NCBI RefSeq assembly: GCF_000429045.1
Contig: NZ_AUBC01000027.1
Location: 1 to 63,104 of the forward strand
DNA from: Salinarimonas rosea DSM 21201
GTDB lineage: Bacteria; Pseudomonadota; Alphaproteobacteria; Rhizobiales; Beijerinckiaceae
DNA: 63,104 bases
Reading direction: 5' to 3'
Below, piece after piece: positions 52,757-62,683 of this stretch. Made by a program: the position numbers and the translations under genes. How positions within the stretch are numbered: the first letter of the stretch is position 1; each line of letters starts with the position of its first letter. Below the pieces are notes generated by a model, which had not been told where the DNA came from, ran no database searches, and worked only from the letters and a program-made list of their open reading frames with translations.

Positions 52757-54229
52757 ATGAGAGAGGCCATCCGGTTCGGCAGGAACGGCACGGTCCGCGA
52801 GGTCCGCGACGTGCATCCGCGCACGACGCTGCTCGATTGGCTGCGTCTCGGGGAGCGGCGCACGGGAACGAAGGAGGGCTGCGCCGAGGGGGATTGCGGC
52901 GCCTGCACGGTGGCGCTGGGGCGGCTCGTCGACGGGCGCGTCGTCTACGAGCCGGTCAATTCCTGCATCCTGCTGCTCGGCCAGTGCGACGGCGCGGACG
53001 TGGTCGCGGTGGAGGACATCGCCGCGGACGGGGCGCTGCACCCGGTCCAGGAGGCGATGGTGACGCATCACGGCTCGCAGTGCGGGTTCTGCACGCCGGG
53101 CATCGTGATGAGCCTGTTCACGCTCTACGAGGAGGGGGAGCGCCCCGTCGGCCGCGACGCGGTGAACGACGCGCTCGCCGGCAACCTGTGCCGCTGCACC
53201 GGCTATCGCCCCATCGTCGACGCGGCGCTCGACGCCTGTGCCACGGCGAAGGACCGCCGCTTCGAGGCGCATCGCGAGGCTGCCGCGTGCGCGCTGGGGG
53301 AGATCGCGGCGGACGGCGCCGATCTCTTCATGCGCGACGAGGGCCGCTTCTTCGCCGCGCCCGCCTCCGAGGAGAGCCTCGCCGCGCTGCTCGCCCGGCA
53401 TCCGGACGCGACGATCCTCGCCGGGGCGACCGACGTCGGGCTGTGGATCACAAAGTCCTTGATGGAGATCGAGAAGATCGTCTGGCTCGGGCGCGTCGCG
53501 TCCCTGCGCGAGACGCGCTCCACGCCCGAGACGCTGACGCTCGGCGCCATGGTCTCCCACGCCGACGCCCACGCGGCGCTCGCGGCGATCGACCCGGATC
53601 TCGGCGAGCTGATGCGCCGCTTCGGCTCGATCCAGGTGCGCGCGTCGGGGACGGTAGGCGGCAACATCGCCAACGGCTCGCCCATCGGGGACCTGCCCCC
53701 GGCGCTGATCGCGCTGGGCGCGAAGCTGCATCTCGCCGGCGCGAAAGGCACGCGCACGCTGCCGCTGGAGGACTTCTTCCTCGGCTATCGCCAGCAGGAT
53801 CGCGAGCCCGGCGAGTACGTCCGCGCGGTGGAGATCGACAAGCTGCGCAGGCACGACGCCTTCCGCTGCTTCAAGGTGACGAAGCGCCTCGACGAGGACA
53901 TCTCGGCCGTGATGGGCGCCTTCCGCCTCCACCTGGAGGGACGGCGGATCGCCCGCGCCCGGATCGCCTTCGGCGGCATGGCGGCGACGCCGAAGCGCGC
54001 GCCGCTGGCGGAGGCGGCGCTCGTCGGCCTCGATCTCGACGACGAGCTCGCCTGGGCGCCGGCGCTCGATGCGCTGGCGCAGGACTACCGGCCGATGTCG
54101 GACCACCGCGCCTCGGCGGAGTACCGGGCGGTCGTGGCCCGCAACCTCCTCTTCAAGGCGCTGGCGGAGATCGCCGGGGACGCCGGGCTGCGCATCGCCC
54201 CGCGCCCGGCCGGCCTCGCCGCCGAATGA
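52757..54229 (+). CDS. xdhA: Xanthine dehydrogenase small subunit (FeS/FAD)
   Basis: Carries electrons from the molybdenum site to NAD in purine breakdown. The 490-aa protein has two [2Fe-2S] clusters (GCAEGDCGACTVAL at about 41-54; QCGFCTPGIVMS near 107 with CRCTGYRP near 145), then an FAD domain with GATDVGLWITKS (about 223) and ASGTVGGNIANGSPIGDLPP. Start MREAIRFGRNGTVREV. First gene of the xdhABC operon. Confidence 0.96.
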   Translation: MREAIRFGRNGTVREVRDVHPRTTLLDWLRLGERRTGTKEGCAEGDCGACTVALGRLVDGRVVYEPVNSCILLLGQCDGADVVAVEDIAADGALHPVQEAMVTHHGSQCGFCTPGIVMSLFTLYEEGERPVGRDAVNDALAGNLCRCTGYRPIVDAALDACATAKDRRFEAHREAAACALGEIAADGADLFMRDEGRFFAAPASEESLAALLARHPDATILAGATDVGLWITKSLMEIEKIVWLGRVASLRETRSTPETLTLGAMVSHADAHAALAAIDPDLGELMRRFGSIQVRASGTVGGNIANGSPIGDLPPALIALGAKLHLAGAKGTRTLPLEDFFLGYRQQDREPGEYVRAVEIDKLRRHDAFRCFKVTKRLDEDISAVMGAFRLHLEGRRIARARIAFGGMAATPKRAPLAEAALVGLDLDDELAWAPALDALAQDYRPMSDHRASAEYRAVVARNLLFKALAEIAGDAGLRIAPRPAGLAAE

Positions 54230-54257
54230 CCGCGCGTCCCGTCGAAAGCATGAGCGC

Positions 54258-56618
54258 ATGAACATCCGCCACGACCCCGACGACGCCAGCCCCGACGGCG
54301 GGGAGCCGCTGCGCCACGTGCGCAAGCCGTTGCCGCACGATTCCGCGCGCCGTCACGTCCAGGGCGCGGCGGACTACATCGACGACGTGCGCGAGCCGCA
54401 GGGCACGCTGCAGGTCGCGATCGGCATGTCGCCGAAGGCGCGCGGGACGATCCGCGGGCTCGACCTCGCGGCCGTGCGCGCCCATCCCGGCGTCGTGCGG
54501 GTGCTCACCGCCGCCGACATTCCCGGCGCGAACGACGTCTCGCCCGCGATGGGCGACGACCCGATGTTCGCGACCGACCGGGTTTCCTTCCACGGCCAGG
54601 CGCTGTTCGCCGTCCTGGCCGAGACCCGCGACGCGGCCCGGCGCGCCGCCGCCAAGGCTGTGGTCGAGATCGCCGAGGAGCGCCCGAGCGTCACCGTGGA
54701 GGACGCGCTCGCCCGCGAGGAGGCCGTGCTGCCGGACTACGGCTTCGGCCGCGGCGAGGTCGAGCCCGCGCTCGTCGGCGCACCGCATCGGCTGGAGGGG
54801 AGCCTGCGCATCGGCGGGCAGGAGCATTTCTACCTCGAGGGCCAGGCGGCGCTCGCCACGCCCGGCGAGGAGGGGGACGTCCACGTCCTCTCCTCCACCC
54901 AGCACCCCACCGAGGTGCAGCACGTGATCGCCCGCGTGCTCGGCCTTCCCGACGCCTTCGTCACCTGCGAGGTGCGCCGCATGGGCGGCGGCTTCGGCGG
55001 CAAGGAGAGCCAGGCGACGCAGTGGGCGGCCATCGCCGCGCTGGGCGCCCATCTGACCAAACGCCCCTGCAAGGTGCGGCTCGACCGCGACGACGACTTC
55101 GCGCTCACCGGCAAGCGCCACGACTTCCGCTGCGACTGGCGGGTGGGCTTCGACGGCGAGGGCGCGATCGCCGGCTTCGCGGTGACGCACAACGCGCGCT
55201 GCGGCTACTCGGCCGACCTGTCCCAGGGCGTCGTCGACCGGACGATGTTCCACACGGACAACTCGTACTACTTCCCGGCGGTGCGCATCGACACGCGCCG
55301 GCTCCTCACCAACACCGTCTCGAACACGGCCTTCCGCGGCTTCGGCGGCCCGCAGGGCATGCTGATGATCGAGCATGTGATGGACCGCATCGCCTGGGCG
55401 ACGGGCCGCGACCCGCTCGACGTGCGCTACGCCAACCTCTACCGCCCCGGCCGGGACGTCACGCCCTATGGCCAGACCGTGGAGGAAACCGACACGCTGC
55501 GCGCGATCGTCGAGACGCTGGAGCGCACCAGCGGATACCGCACCCGCCGCGCGGCGATCGCCGCCTTCAACGGCCGCTCGAAGACCCTCAAGAAGGGCAT
55601 CAGCCTCACGCCGGTGAAGTTCGGCATCTCCTTCACCCTGATGCACCTGAACCAGGCGGGCGCGCTGGTGCACGTCTACCAGGACGGCTCGGTCCACCTG
55701 AACCACGGCGGCACCGAGATGGGGCAGGGGCTCTACCAGAAGATCGCCCAGGTGGTGGCGGAGGAGTTCGGCATCGCCATCGAGCGCGTGCGCATCACGG
55801 CGACCTCGACCGGCAAGGTCCCCAACACCGCGCCCACCGCCGCCTCCTCGGGCACCGACCTCAACGGCATGGCCGCGCGGATCGCGGCCGGCAAGATCAA
55901 GGCGCGGATGGCGGCGCGGGCGGCGGCGCGCTTCGGCGTCGCCGCGGAGGAGGTGACGTTCCGCGACGACCGGGTCTTCGCCGGCAACGAGAGCCTGCCC
56001 TTCGGCGAGCTGGCGAAGGACTGCGTGCTCCACCGCGTCCACCTCTCGGAGGCGGGCTTCTACAAGACGCCGACGATCTCCTGGGACCGCGCCGCCGCGA
56101 AGGGCCGGCCGTTCCTCTACTTCGCCTTCGGCGCCGCCTGCTCGGAGGTGCTCGTCGACACGCTCACCGGCGAGTACAAGGTCACCCGCGTCGACATCCT
56201 CCACGACGTCGGCCGGTCCATCAACCCGGCGATCGACATCGGCCAGATCGAGGGCGGCTTCGTGCAGGGCATGGGCTGGCTCACCACGGAGGAGCTGGTC
56301 TACGACGCCGAGACCGGCCGGCTGCGCACCCACGCGCCCTCCACCTACAAGATCCCGGTGGCCTCCGACGTGCCGGAGGACTTCCGCGTCGCGCTCTTCC
56401 CCAACGCCAACCGGGAGGAGACGATCTACCGCTCGAAGGCGGTGGGCGAGCCGCCGATCATGCTGGCGAACAGCGTCTTCTGCGCGCTCGCCGACGCGGT
56501 GCATGCGCTCGATCCGGGCAAGCCCGTGCCGCTCGACGCGCCGGCGACGCCGGAGGCGGTGCTGCGCGCCTGCCAGGCGCTGCGCGGCCGGCCGCTGCCC
56601 GAGCGAGCGATCGGGTGA
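54258..56618 (+). CDS. xdhB: Xanthine dehydrogenase large subunit (Mo-pterin)
   Basis: Molybdopterin subunit (786 aa) hydroxylating hypoxanthine and xanthine to urate. Cofactor motifs: GGGFGGKESQ (about 241), TAFRGFGGPQGM (about 357), GGTEMGQGLYQKIAQ, DVGRSINPAIDIGQIEGG, and the catalytic Glu in SKAVGEPPIM (about 730). I chose the start at 54258. The 3' end overlaps xdhC by four bases. Confidence 0.96.
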   Translation: MNIRHDPDDASPDGGEPLRHVRKPLPHDSARRHVQGAADYIDDVREPQGTLQVAIGMSPKARGTIRGLDLAAVRAHPGVVRVLTAADIPGANDVSPAMGDDPMFATDRVSFHGQALFAVLAETRDAARRAAAKAVVEIAEERPSVTVEDALAREEAVLPDYGFGRGEVEPALVGAPHRLEGSLRIGGQEHFYLEGQAALATPGEEGDVHVLSSTQHPTEVQHVIARVLGLPDAFVTCEVRRMGGGFGGKESQATQWAAIAALGAHLTKRPCKVRLDRDDDFALTGKRHDFRCDWRVGFDGEGAIAGFAVTHNARCGYSADLSQGVVDRTMFHTDNSYYFPAVRIDTRRLLTNTVSNTAFRGFGGPQGMLMIEHVMDRIAWATGRDPLDVRYANLYRPGRDVTPYGQTVEETDTLRAIVETLERTSGYRTRRAAIAAFNGRSKTLKKGISLTPVKFGISFTLMHLNQAGALVHVYQDGSVHLNHGGTEMGQGLYQKIAQVVAEEFGIAIERVRITATSTGKVPNTAPTAASSGTDLNGMAARIAAGKIKARMAARAAARFGVAAEEVTFRDDRVFAGNESLPFGELAKDCVLHRVHLSEAGFYKTPTISWDRAAAKGRPFLYFAFGAACSEVLVDTLTGEYKVTRVDILHDVGRSINPAIDIGQIEGGFVQGMGWLTTEELVYDAETGRLRTHAPSTYKIPVASDVPEDFRVALFPNANREETIYRSKAVGEPPIMLANSVFCALADAVHALDPGKPVPLDAPATPEAVLRACQALRGRPLPERAIG

Positions 56619-57589
56619 CCAGCGCCTACGCCCGCCTCGCCGATCTCGTCGCCGCCCACGGCGCGGCGGCGCTCGTGCGCGTCGCCTCCGTGCAGGGCTC
56701 CGCCCCGCGCGAGGCCGGCGCGGCGATGGCGGTGCGGCCGGACGGCGCGTTCCACGGCACGATCGGCGGTGGCGAGCTCGAATGGCGTGCGCTCTCGGAG
56801 GCTCGCACGGCTCTGGCGGAGGGTCGGGGGCGGCTGCGCCGTCTCGACATGGCGCTCGGGCCGGACCTCGGCCAGTGCTGCGGCGGGCGGGCCGTGGTCA
56901 CGATCGAGACCTTCGATGCGCGGGATCTCGACGAGCTGCGCATGATTGCGGAGGCGGCGGCGGAGGGGCGGCCGCTCGCCGCGCGGACGGGCGCCGATGG
57001 GCGCGTGAGGCGAGTGCCGACGCCGATACCAACGCGCAGGGGAGGTGCCGAGGCGCCCGACGCCGCGGTGGCCTGGCTCGAGGAGACCGCGCCGGCGCAG
57101 ACGCCGCTCCTCCTGTTCGGCGCGGGCCATGTCGGCCGGGCGCTCGTGCTGGCGCTCGCGCCGCTGCCGTTCCGCGTGCGCTGGGTCGACGGCCGCGCCG
57201 ACGCCTTTCCCGCCCACGTCCCCGGCGGCACGACCGCGATCCACAGCGACGAGCCCGGCCTCGAGATCGCTCAGGCCCCGCCCGGCGCCTTCGTGCTGGT
57301 GATGACCCATTCCCACCCGCTCGACATGGCGCTCACGGCGGCCGCGCTCGGGCGCACGGATCTCCCCTTCGTCGGGCTGATCGGCTCGGCCACCAAGCGC
57401 GCGCGCTTCGAGCGGCGCTTCCGCGAGATCGGCCTGCCCGAGACCCGCATCGCCGCGCTCGCCTGCCCCATCGGCCTGCCCGGCATCCGGGCGAAGGACC
57501 CCGCCAGCATCGCCGCCGCCACCGCGGCCCAGCTCCTCCTGGCCCGAGACCGCACCCTCTCGGCCGACCCTCCCGGACCCTCCTCATGA
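56615..57589 (+). CDS. xdhC: Xanthine dehydrogenase accessory protein XdhC
   Basis: Binds and sulfurates the molybdenum cofactor before insertion into XdhB. The 324-aa protein has the N-terminal XdhC/CoxI domain (GPDLGQCCGGR, cofactor-binding Cys pair near 87) and a Rossmann C-terminal domain (LLFGAGHVGRALVLAL near 168; MTHSHPLDMALT). GTG start at 56615 overlapping the xdhB stop (GTGA). Confidence 0.94.
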   Translation: MTSAYARLADLVAAHGAAALVRVASVQGSAPREAGAAMAVRPDGAFHGTIGGGELEWRALSEARTALAEGRGRLRRLDMALGPDLGQCCGGRAVVTIETFDARDLDELRMIAEAAAEGRPLAARTGADGRVRRVPTPIPTRRGGAEAPDAAVAWLEETAPAQTPLLLFGAGHVGRALVLALAPLPFRVRWVDGRADAFPAHVPGGTTAIHSDEPGLEIAQAPPGAFVLVMTHSHPLDMALTAAALGRTDLPFVGLIGSATKRARFERRFREIGLPETRIAALACPIGLPGIRAKDPASIAAATAAQLLLARDRTLSADPPGPSS

Positions 57590-58068
57590 CCGACCCCGAA
57601 AACGACCGCCGCTTCCTCGCCCGCGCCGTGGCGCTCTCGCGCGCCCACATGGAGAAGGGCGAGGGCGGGCCCTTCGGCGCGGTGATCGTGCGCGACGGGG
57701 AGGTGCTGGCCGAGGGCTGGAACGAGGTCACCTCGGCCAACGACCCCACCGCGCACGCCGAGGTCACCGCCATCCGCCGCGCCTGCAAAGCCGTGGGGGA
57801 CTTCGCGCTTCGCGGCGCGACGCTCTACACGAGCTGCGAGCCCTGCCCGATGTGCCTCGCCTCCGCCTTCTGGGCCCGCGTCGACCGCATCGTCTACGCC
57901 AACACCCGCGCCGAGGCCGCCGCCATCGGCTTCGACGACGCCTTCATCTACGACGAGATCCCCAAGGACCCCGCCGCCCGCGCGCTCCCGGCCGAGCACC
58001 TGCCGCTCGACGAGGCGAAGGCCGTGTTCCGGGCCTGGATGGAGAAGCCGGACAAGGTGGAATACTGA
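57586..58068 (+). CDS. guaD: Guanine deaminase-type nucleoside/base deaminase
   Basis: Zinc deaminase (160 aa) of the CMP/dCMP family, most like the short bacterial guanine deaminase that converts guanine to xanthine. Zinc site: THAEV-type DPTAHAEVTAIRRAC (His near 56) and SCEPCPMCLASAFWARVD (Cys near 84 and 87). It overlaps xdhC by four bases, so it feeds xanthine straight to XdhAB. A tRNA adenosine deaminase is less likely given the operon. Confidence 0.88.
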   Translation: MTDPENDRRFLARAVALSRAHMEKGEGGPFGAVIVRDGEVLAEGWNEVTSANDPTAHAEVTAIRRACKAVGDFALRGATLYTSCEPCPMCLASAFWARVDRIVYANTRAEAAAIGFDDAFIYDEIPKDPAARALPAEHLPLDEAKAVFRAWMEKPDKVEY

Positions 58069-58070
58069 CG

Positions 58071-58811
58071 CTAGCCGCCGCGCTCGCAGAGCCCGAGCAC
58101 CGCCGCCACGGTCTCCCGCGGGCGCTCCAGCGCGAAGAAATGCCCGCCGTCGATGCGCACCAGCGGGCGCGTCCGCGCGTAGAGCGCGCTCCAGGCGGCG
58201 ACGTCGTCGGCCGGCGTCGGGTCGTCGCGCCCGGCGAGCGGGAGCAGGGTCGTCGCGCGCGGCCGCGCCGGGCGATGGACGTGCGCCTCGTCGAGCGCGA
58301 GATCGTGGCGCAGGCCCTCGGCGACGAGGTGGGCGAGGTCGGCGGGCGCGTCCCGGGGCGTGCCGTAGCGTGCGGCGAGGCCGGCGATCATCTCGCGTGC
58401 GGGCAGGTGCGCCAGCGGCGGCGTCGCGCGCGGGCGATGCGGCGCCGGGCGCGCGGCGAGCGCCACGCCGAGGAGCGGCGGCGCATCGGCCCGCGCCAGC
58501 AGCGCGCCGGCGACCGCATCGGCGAGGAGCGCGCCGAAGCTCGCGCCGAACAGCAGCACCGGCGTTCCCGCGTCGGCCGAGAGCGCCGCCGTCACGCCCG
58601 CGGCGATCGCCGCGAGATCCGCCGGATAGGCCGCGGCCGGCCCGCGGCCGGGCAGGCACGGGACCTCCAGGGACACGTCGGCGGGGAGTGCCCGGCGCCA
58701 GCCTGCGAAGCTCGCCGGGCTGCCGCCGGCGTGCGGGCAGGCGACGAGACGCGTCGACCCCGCCGCGCCGATGCGCACGAGCCGGACGGGGGCCGCGTCG
58801 GCGCCGCTCAT
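58071..58811 (-). CDS. Type II thioesterase (PKS/NRPS-associated)
   Basis: Alpha/beta hydrolase (246 aa) that clears stalled acyl groups from carrier proteins. It shows CPHAGGSPASFAGWRRALPA at the N-terminus, the nucleophile elbow GASFGALLAD (Ser about 90), Asp in LAGRDDPTPADDV and His in IDGGHFFALERP. Last gene of the leftward biosynthetic operon and overlapping the preceding gene by four bases. Confidence 0.88.
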   Translation of the reverse strand: MSGADAAPVRLVRIGAAGSTRLVACPHAGGSPASFAGWRRALPADVSLEVPCLPGRGPAAAYPADLAAIAAGVTAALSADAGTPVLLFGASFGALLADAVAGALLARADAPPLLGVALAARPAPHRPRATPPLAHLPAREMIAGLAARYGTPRDAPADLAHLVAEGLRHDLALDEAHVHRPARPRATTLLPLAGRDDPTPADDVAAWSALYARTRPLVRIDGGHFFALERPRETVAAVLGLCERGG

Positions 58812-60184
58812 CCGCGATAGCGGGCGAGGAAACCCGCGAGCACCCGCGTGCCCTCGCGCAGCGCCTCGACCGGCACGCGCTCGTCGGCGGCGTGGATCAG
58901 CTCCATGAAGGAGAGACCCGGCGGCAGGCGCATGGGCAGGAAGCCGTAGCTCTGGATGCCGAGCGGCGCGAGGTGTCGCGCGTCGGTGGAGCCGGGCAGC
59001 AGCATCGGCACCACCCGCGCGCCGGGGTCGATCTCCGCGATCAGCTCCTGCATCGGCCCGAGCTGCGAGCCGTCGAAGCCGGCGGGGCCGGTGGGCGGCA
59101 GCTCGCCTTCGATCGCCGCATCCGCACCGGCGATGCGGGCGAGGCGCGCCAGCAGGCCCGCGCCGTCGTCCTGCGGCAGCAGCCGCACGCTGAGCCGCAC
59201 CCGCGCGGCGTCCGGCACCACGTTGGGCGCCTCGCCGCCGGCGGCGAGGCCGGTCACCTGCGCGGTCGTGCGCAGCAGGGGCTCGAACACCCGCGCCAGA
59301 AGCGGCCCGCCCGCCTTCAGCGCCAGCGGGGCGAGGGCCGGCCGAAGCAGCGCCCGCAGCGCCGCGGCCGCGAGGCGTCTTTCGCCGCCGAGCGCGTCCG
59401 CGATCGCCGCGATCATCGCCCGCGCCGCCGGCTCGACGCGGATCGGCTCGCGGTGGCGCGCCAGCGCCGCGGCGGCCTCGGCCGCGCGGATCGCCGGGGA
59501 GCGGCCGGCGAGGAGGGCGGTGTGCCCGCCCTTGCCGGCGAAGGCGAGGTGGAGCGTCGCGGTCCGCTTCTCGGCGACCTGCACCGGGTAGAAGGTCCGT
59601 CCGGCGATCCCGAGCGAGAAGCCGCCGAACTCGCCCAGCGCGTGGCGCACGCCGGCGAGGAGGTCCGCATGTGCACCCGCCACGTGGGCCGCGCCGAGCC
59701 GCCCGCCGGCCTCCTCGTCGGCGAAGCAGGCGAGGATCACGTCGCCGGGCGGCGGCTCGGGCGCGCGGGCGGCGGCGATCGTCGCGGCGACGAGCATCGC
59801 GAGCCCGCCCTTCATGTCGAGCGCGCCGCGGCCCCAGAGCATCCCGTCGCGGACCACGCCCCCGAACGGATCGACGCTCCAGGCGTCCGCGGGCGCGGGC
59901 ACGACGTCGACGTGGCCGTAGACGAGGAGCGGCGGCGCCGCGCCGCGGCCGGGGACGCGGACGAGGAGGTTGGGGCGGGCGGGATCGGCGGCGAGGATGC
60001 GATGCGCGATGCCGTGGGCGGCGAGCCGCTCCGCGACGTGGGCGATCGCCTGCGCCTCGGCGTCCGGCCGCTCGGGGCGGGGCGGGACGACGCTCGGGAC
60101 GCGGATCAGGCGCGCGGCGAGTGCGACGGGATCCTCCTCGCCCTCGACGGCACCGGCGAGGGCGGGTGCGGCGCCCGCCGTCAC
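58808..60184 (-). CDS. M20-family metallohydrolase (ArgE/DapE type)
   Basis: Di-zinc amidohydrolase (458 aa). Metal and catalytic motifs: LLVYGHVDVVPAP (about 85), GRGALDMKGGLA (about 117), ACFADEEAGGRLG and the C-terminal STDARHLAPLGIQSYG; a dimerisation domain lies between. GTG start at 60184 overlapping the MFS stop. In this operon it may trim an N-acyl or peptide group from the product or a precursor rather than serve Arg or Lys synthesis (inference). Confidence 0.82.
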   Translation of the reverse strand: MTAGAAPALAGAVEGEEDPVALAARLIRVPSVVPPRPERPDAEAQAIAHVAERLAAHGIAHRILAADPARPNLLVRVPGRGAAPPLLVYGHVDVVPAPADAWSVDPFGGVVRDGMLWGRGALDMKGGLAMLVAATIAAARAPEPPPGDVILACFADEEAGGRLGAAHVAGAHADLLAGVRHALGEFGGFSLGIAGRTFYPVQVAEKRTATLHLAFAGKGGHTALLAGRSPAIRAAEAAAALARHREPIRVEPAARAMIAAIADALGGERRLAAAALRALLRPALAPLALKAGGPLLARVFEPLLRTTAQVTGLAAGGEAPNVVPDAARVRLSVRLLPQDDGAGLLARLARIAGADAAIEGELPPTGPAGFDGSQLGPMQELIAEIDPGARVVPMLLPGSTDARHLAPLGIQSYGFLPMRLPPGLSFMELIHAADERVPVEALREGTRVLAGFLARYRG

Positions 60185-61425
60185 GAGCCGAGCACCGTCG
60201 CCTCGGCCCGCGCGCGCAGGCGCCGCGCGGTGGACTCGATGGCGAGCACCGCGCCGATGCCGAGCGCGAGCACGGCGGCGAAGGTCGCCTGAGCGCCGAG
60301 CCTGTCGAACGCCACGCCCGAGGCGAGCACCATCAGCGTCATGCCGCCGAAGGCGAAGGCGTAGAACAGCACCATGAGCGTCGGCAGGGCGGCGGCCTCG
60401 GAGCGCTTCACGACCGTGTTCATGGCCGTGATGAAGGCGATCTCGAACAGGACCATGAAGACGAAATACGCCGAAAGCGCTCCCGTCGGCGTGACGAAGG
60501 CGGTGGTCGCGAGGCCCGCGAGCCCGGCGGCGAGCGTCGCCGGCGCGAACAGGCGCAGCGTCGCCTCCCGCCCGGCGAGCCACCGCCCGGCGACGAGGAG
60601 CCCGACGAACACGCCGGCGAAGGCGGTGGCCTGCAGCAGCGCCACGCCGCTGCCGTCCATCCCGAGCTCCTTCAGCGGCAGGTGGATGCGCGCGGTCTGG
60701 TGCACGCCCTGGAACAGCGCGGTGACGGCGACGAGATAGCCGAAGGCGCGCATCAGCTCCGGATCGGCGGCGAAGGCGCGCGACGCCGTCCCCAGCAGCG
60801 AGGTCCGGCCCGCGGGCCGCGGCGGCGGCGCCCGGCGGGGCAGGGCGAGGTAGATCAGCCCGGCGGCGAGGTAGGTGGCGGCGTTGACGAGGACGATGGC
60901 GCCGAGGTCGAGCCGCTCGATCAGGAGCGCGCCGAGGAGGCCGCCGAGCATCGCGCCGAGGAAGAACGGCGCGTTGACGATGGTGTTGGCCCGCTCCACC
61001 CGCCCCGGCGGCAGCGCCAGCTTCACCGCCACCGCCCGCGAGGAGCGGGTGAGGATGTCGAGGAAGCCGCGCAGGGCGAGCAGCGCCAGCACCGCGGGGA
61101 AGAGATCCCAGACCAGCGCGAGCACGAGGCAGCTCGCGAAGCCGACGAGCTCGCTGCCGACGAGCAGCGTGCGCGGCGCCTGCGCCGAGCACAGCCGCCC
61201 GGCCACGCGCGTGAGCACGATCGGCGCCAGGAACTGGGCGAGGTAGACGAGCCCGCCGGCGAGCGTCGAGCCGTAGCGCTCGGCATATTCCACGGCGAGT
61301 GCGACGAGCGCGAGATGCGTGCCCATCATGCTGAGCAGCATGGACAGGAACAGCGCCACCACCGTGCGGTCGCGCCACAGCGGCGCCCCGGCGGCCTCGT
61401 CGGCCTGCGTCGTGGCGGCGCTCAT
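60181..61425 (-). CDS. MFS transporter
   Basis: Twelve-helix major facilitator protein (414 aa); the start at 61425 (MSAATTQADEAAGAPLWRDR) leaves a short cytoplasmic N-terminus. The MFS-type region GTHLALVALAVEYAERYG and MDGSGVALLQATAFAGVFVG are visible. The fold and position suggest export of the cluster product. It overlaps both neighbours by four bases. Confidence 0.87.
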   Translation of the reverse strand: MSAATTQADEAAGAPLWRDRTVVALFLSMLLSMMGTHLALVALAVEYAERYGSTLAGGLVYLAQFLAPIVLTRVAGRLCSAQAPRTLLVGSELVGFASCLVLALVWDLFPAVLALLALRGFLDILTRSSRAVAVKLALPPGRVERANTIVNAPFFLGAMLGGLLGALLIERLDLGAIVLVNAATYLAAGLIYLALPRRAPPPRPAGRTSLLGTASRAFAADPELMRAFGYLVAVTALFQGVHQTARIHLPLKELGMDGSGVALLQATAFAGVFVGLLVAGRWLAGREATLRLFAPATLAAGLAGLATTAFVTPTGALSAYFVFMVLFEIAFITAMNTVVKRSEAAALPTLMVLFYAFAFGGMTLMVLASGVAFDRLGAQATFAAVLALGIGAVLAIESTARRLRARAEATVLGS

Positions 61426-62681
61426 CGCACCAGCTCCACGCCGATGGCGTCGGCGATGCGCCCCAGCGCGGCGTCCGCGCGGGCGTCCGCCTCCGCCATG
61501 GTCGGCGCGGTGGCGATCAGGCGGCCGAGGATCTCGTCGCGCCGCACGGCCGCGCCGTCGACGAGCCCGGGCGCGTCGACGAGGGCGAGGTCGGCGCGCA
61601 CGGCCTCGAGCGTCGCGGCGTCGAGCGCCTGCGCCAGCCGCCCGTCGGCGCGCGGCATGATCTTGCGCGTCGTCCCCGCCTGCGCGATCCCCGTCGGCGG
61701 GCGTGGCGCGGCGCCCAGGTGCAGCGCCACGACGTCGTCGAGGATGGTGCGTCCCGACACCTCCTCGTAGAGCCGGGGCATGATGCCGCCCATCAGCCGC
61801 GGGTTGGCCTCGACCAGCACGGGTCCGCGCGCGGTCAGGATCATCTCGATGTGGACGAAGCCGAAGTCGAAGCCCAGCGCCTCGGCCACCGCCTCCGCGT
61901 AGGCGAAGCAGGCCTCCTCCCGCCCCTCGGCCTCCGCGGCGGGCATGGCGGCGCCGACCTCCACCGTCTCGTCGGCGCGCCCGCGCACCCGGCCGGACAG
62001 CATGTAGCGGATCGGCCGGCCCTCGAAGAAGGCGATCTCGGCGCTCACCAGCGGGCCCTCGAGCCGCTCCTCGACGAGGATACCGCGGGAGAATTGCTCG
62101 CGCAGCTGCTCCGGCAGCGTCTGCGGCGCGGCGAGGATCGCCTGCGCGGCGCGCCTGACGGCGGCCTCGTCGTCGCAGCGCGCGGCGAGGATGCTGTCGC
62201 AGCCCGACGGCGGCTTGACGATGACGGGAAAGCCGATCTCCCGCGCGGCCGCGCCGGCGGCGTCGGCGTCGGGCACGACGGCGTGGGCGGCGGAGGCGAG
62301 GCCGGCGTCCTCGACCCGCGCCCGCGCCTGCGCCTTGCGGCGCGCGAGCCGGGCGCTGGCGAGCGAGAGGAACGGCAGGCCGAGCGCCTCCGCGAGCGCT
62401 GCGGTCGCCTCCACGGCGTATTCCTGCTGGGTGAGGATGCCGTCGATCGGCCCCTCGTCGGCCAGCGCGCGCCCGAGCGCGAGGAGTGCCGGGGTGTCCG
62501 ACGTCGCGGGCACGTCCACCAGCCGGTCGGCGGAGGCGATGATCGCCTCGTTCTGCGGCGTGCGCGGGTACATGGCGTAGCTCGTCCCGCGCACGAACGT
62601 GACGCGGTGCCCGAGGGCCTTGGCGCGGGCGAGCGCCTGGAGGCCGGGCAGGTTGGCGTCGACGATGAGGAGATGCGCCAT
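61422..62681 (-). CDS. ATP-grasp ligase
   Basis: ATP-dependent carboxylate-amine (peptide-bond type) ligase of 419 aa. N-terminal MAHLLIVDANLPGLQALARA, ATP-lysine region FPVIVKPPSGCDSILAAR (about 150), and the Mg/ATP motif GPVLVEANPRLMGGIMPRL (about 285). It resembles L-amino-acid ligases of the BacD type. Its substrates are unknown; it would join an amino acid to a carboxylate in the product. It starts two bases before the PKS stop. Confidence 0.87.
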   Translation of the reverse strand: MAHLLIVDANLPGLQALARAKALGHRVTFVRGTSYAMYPRTPQNEAIIASADRLVDVPATSDTPALLALGRALADEGPIDGILTQQEYAVEATAALAEALGLPFLSLASARLARRKAQARARVEDAGLASAAHAVVPDADAAGAAAREIGFPVIVKPPSGCDSILAARCDDEAAVRRAAQAILAAPQTLPEQLREQFSRGILVEERLEGPLVSAEIAFFEGRPIRYMLSGRVRGRADETVEVGAAMPAAEAEGREEACFAYAEAVAEALGFDFGFVHIEMILTARGPVLVEANPRLMGGIMPRLYEEVSGRTILDDVVALHLGAAPRPPTGIAQAGTTRKIMPRADGRLAQALDAATLEAVRADLALVDAPGLVDGAAVRRDEILGRLIATAPTMAEADARADAALGRIADAIGVELVR

Positions 62682-62683
62682 CG

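Noticed and set aside
54153-56504. 783-codon minus-strand frame opposite xdhB
   Set aside because: Shadow frame of a conserved molybdopterin subunit gene.
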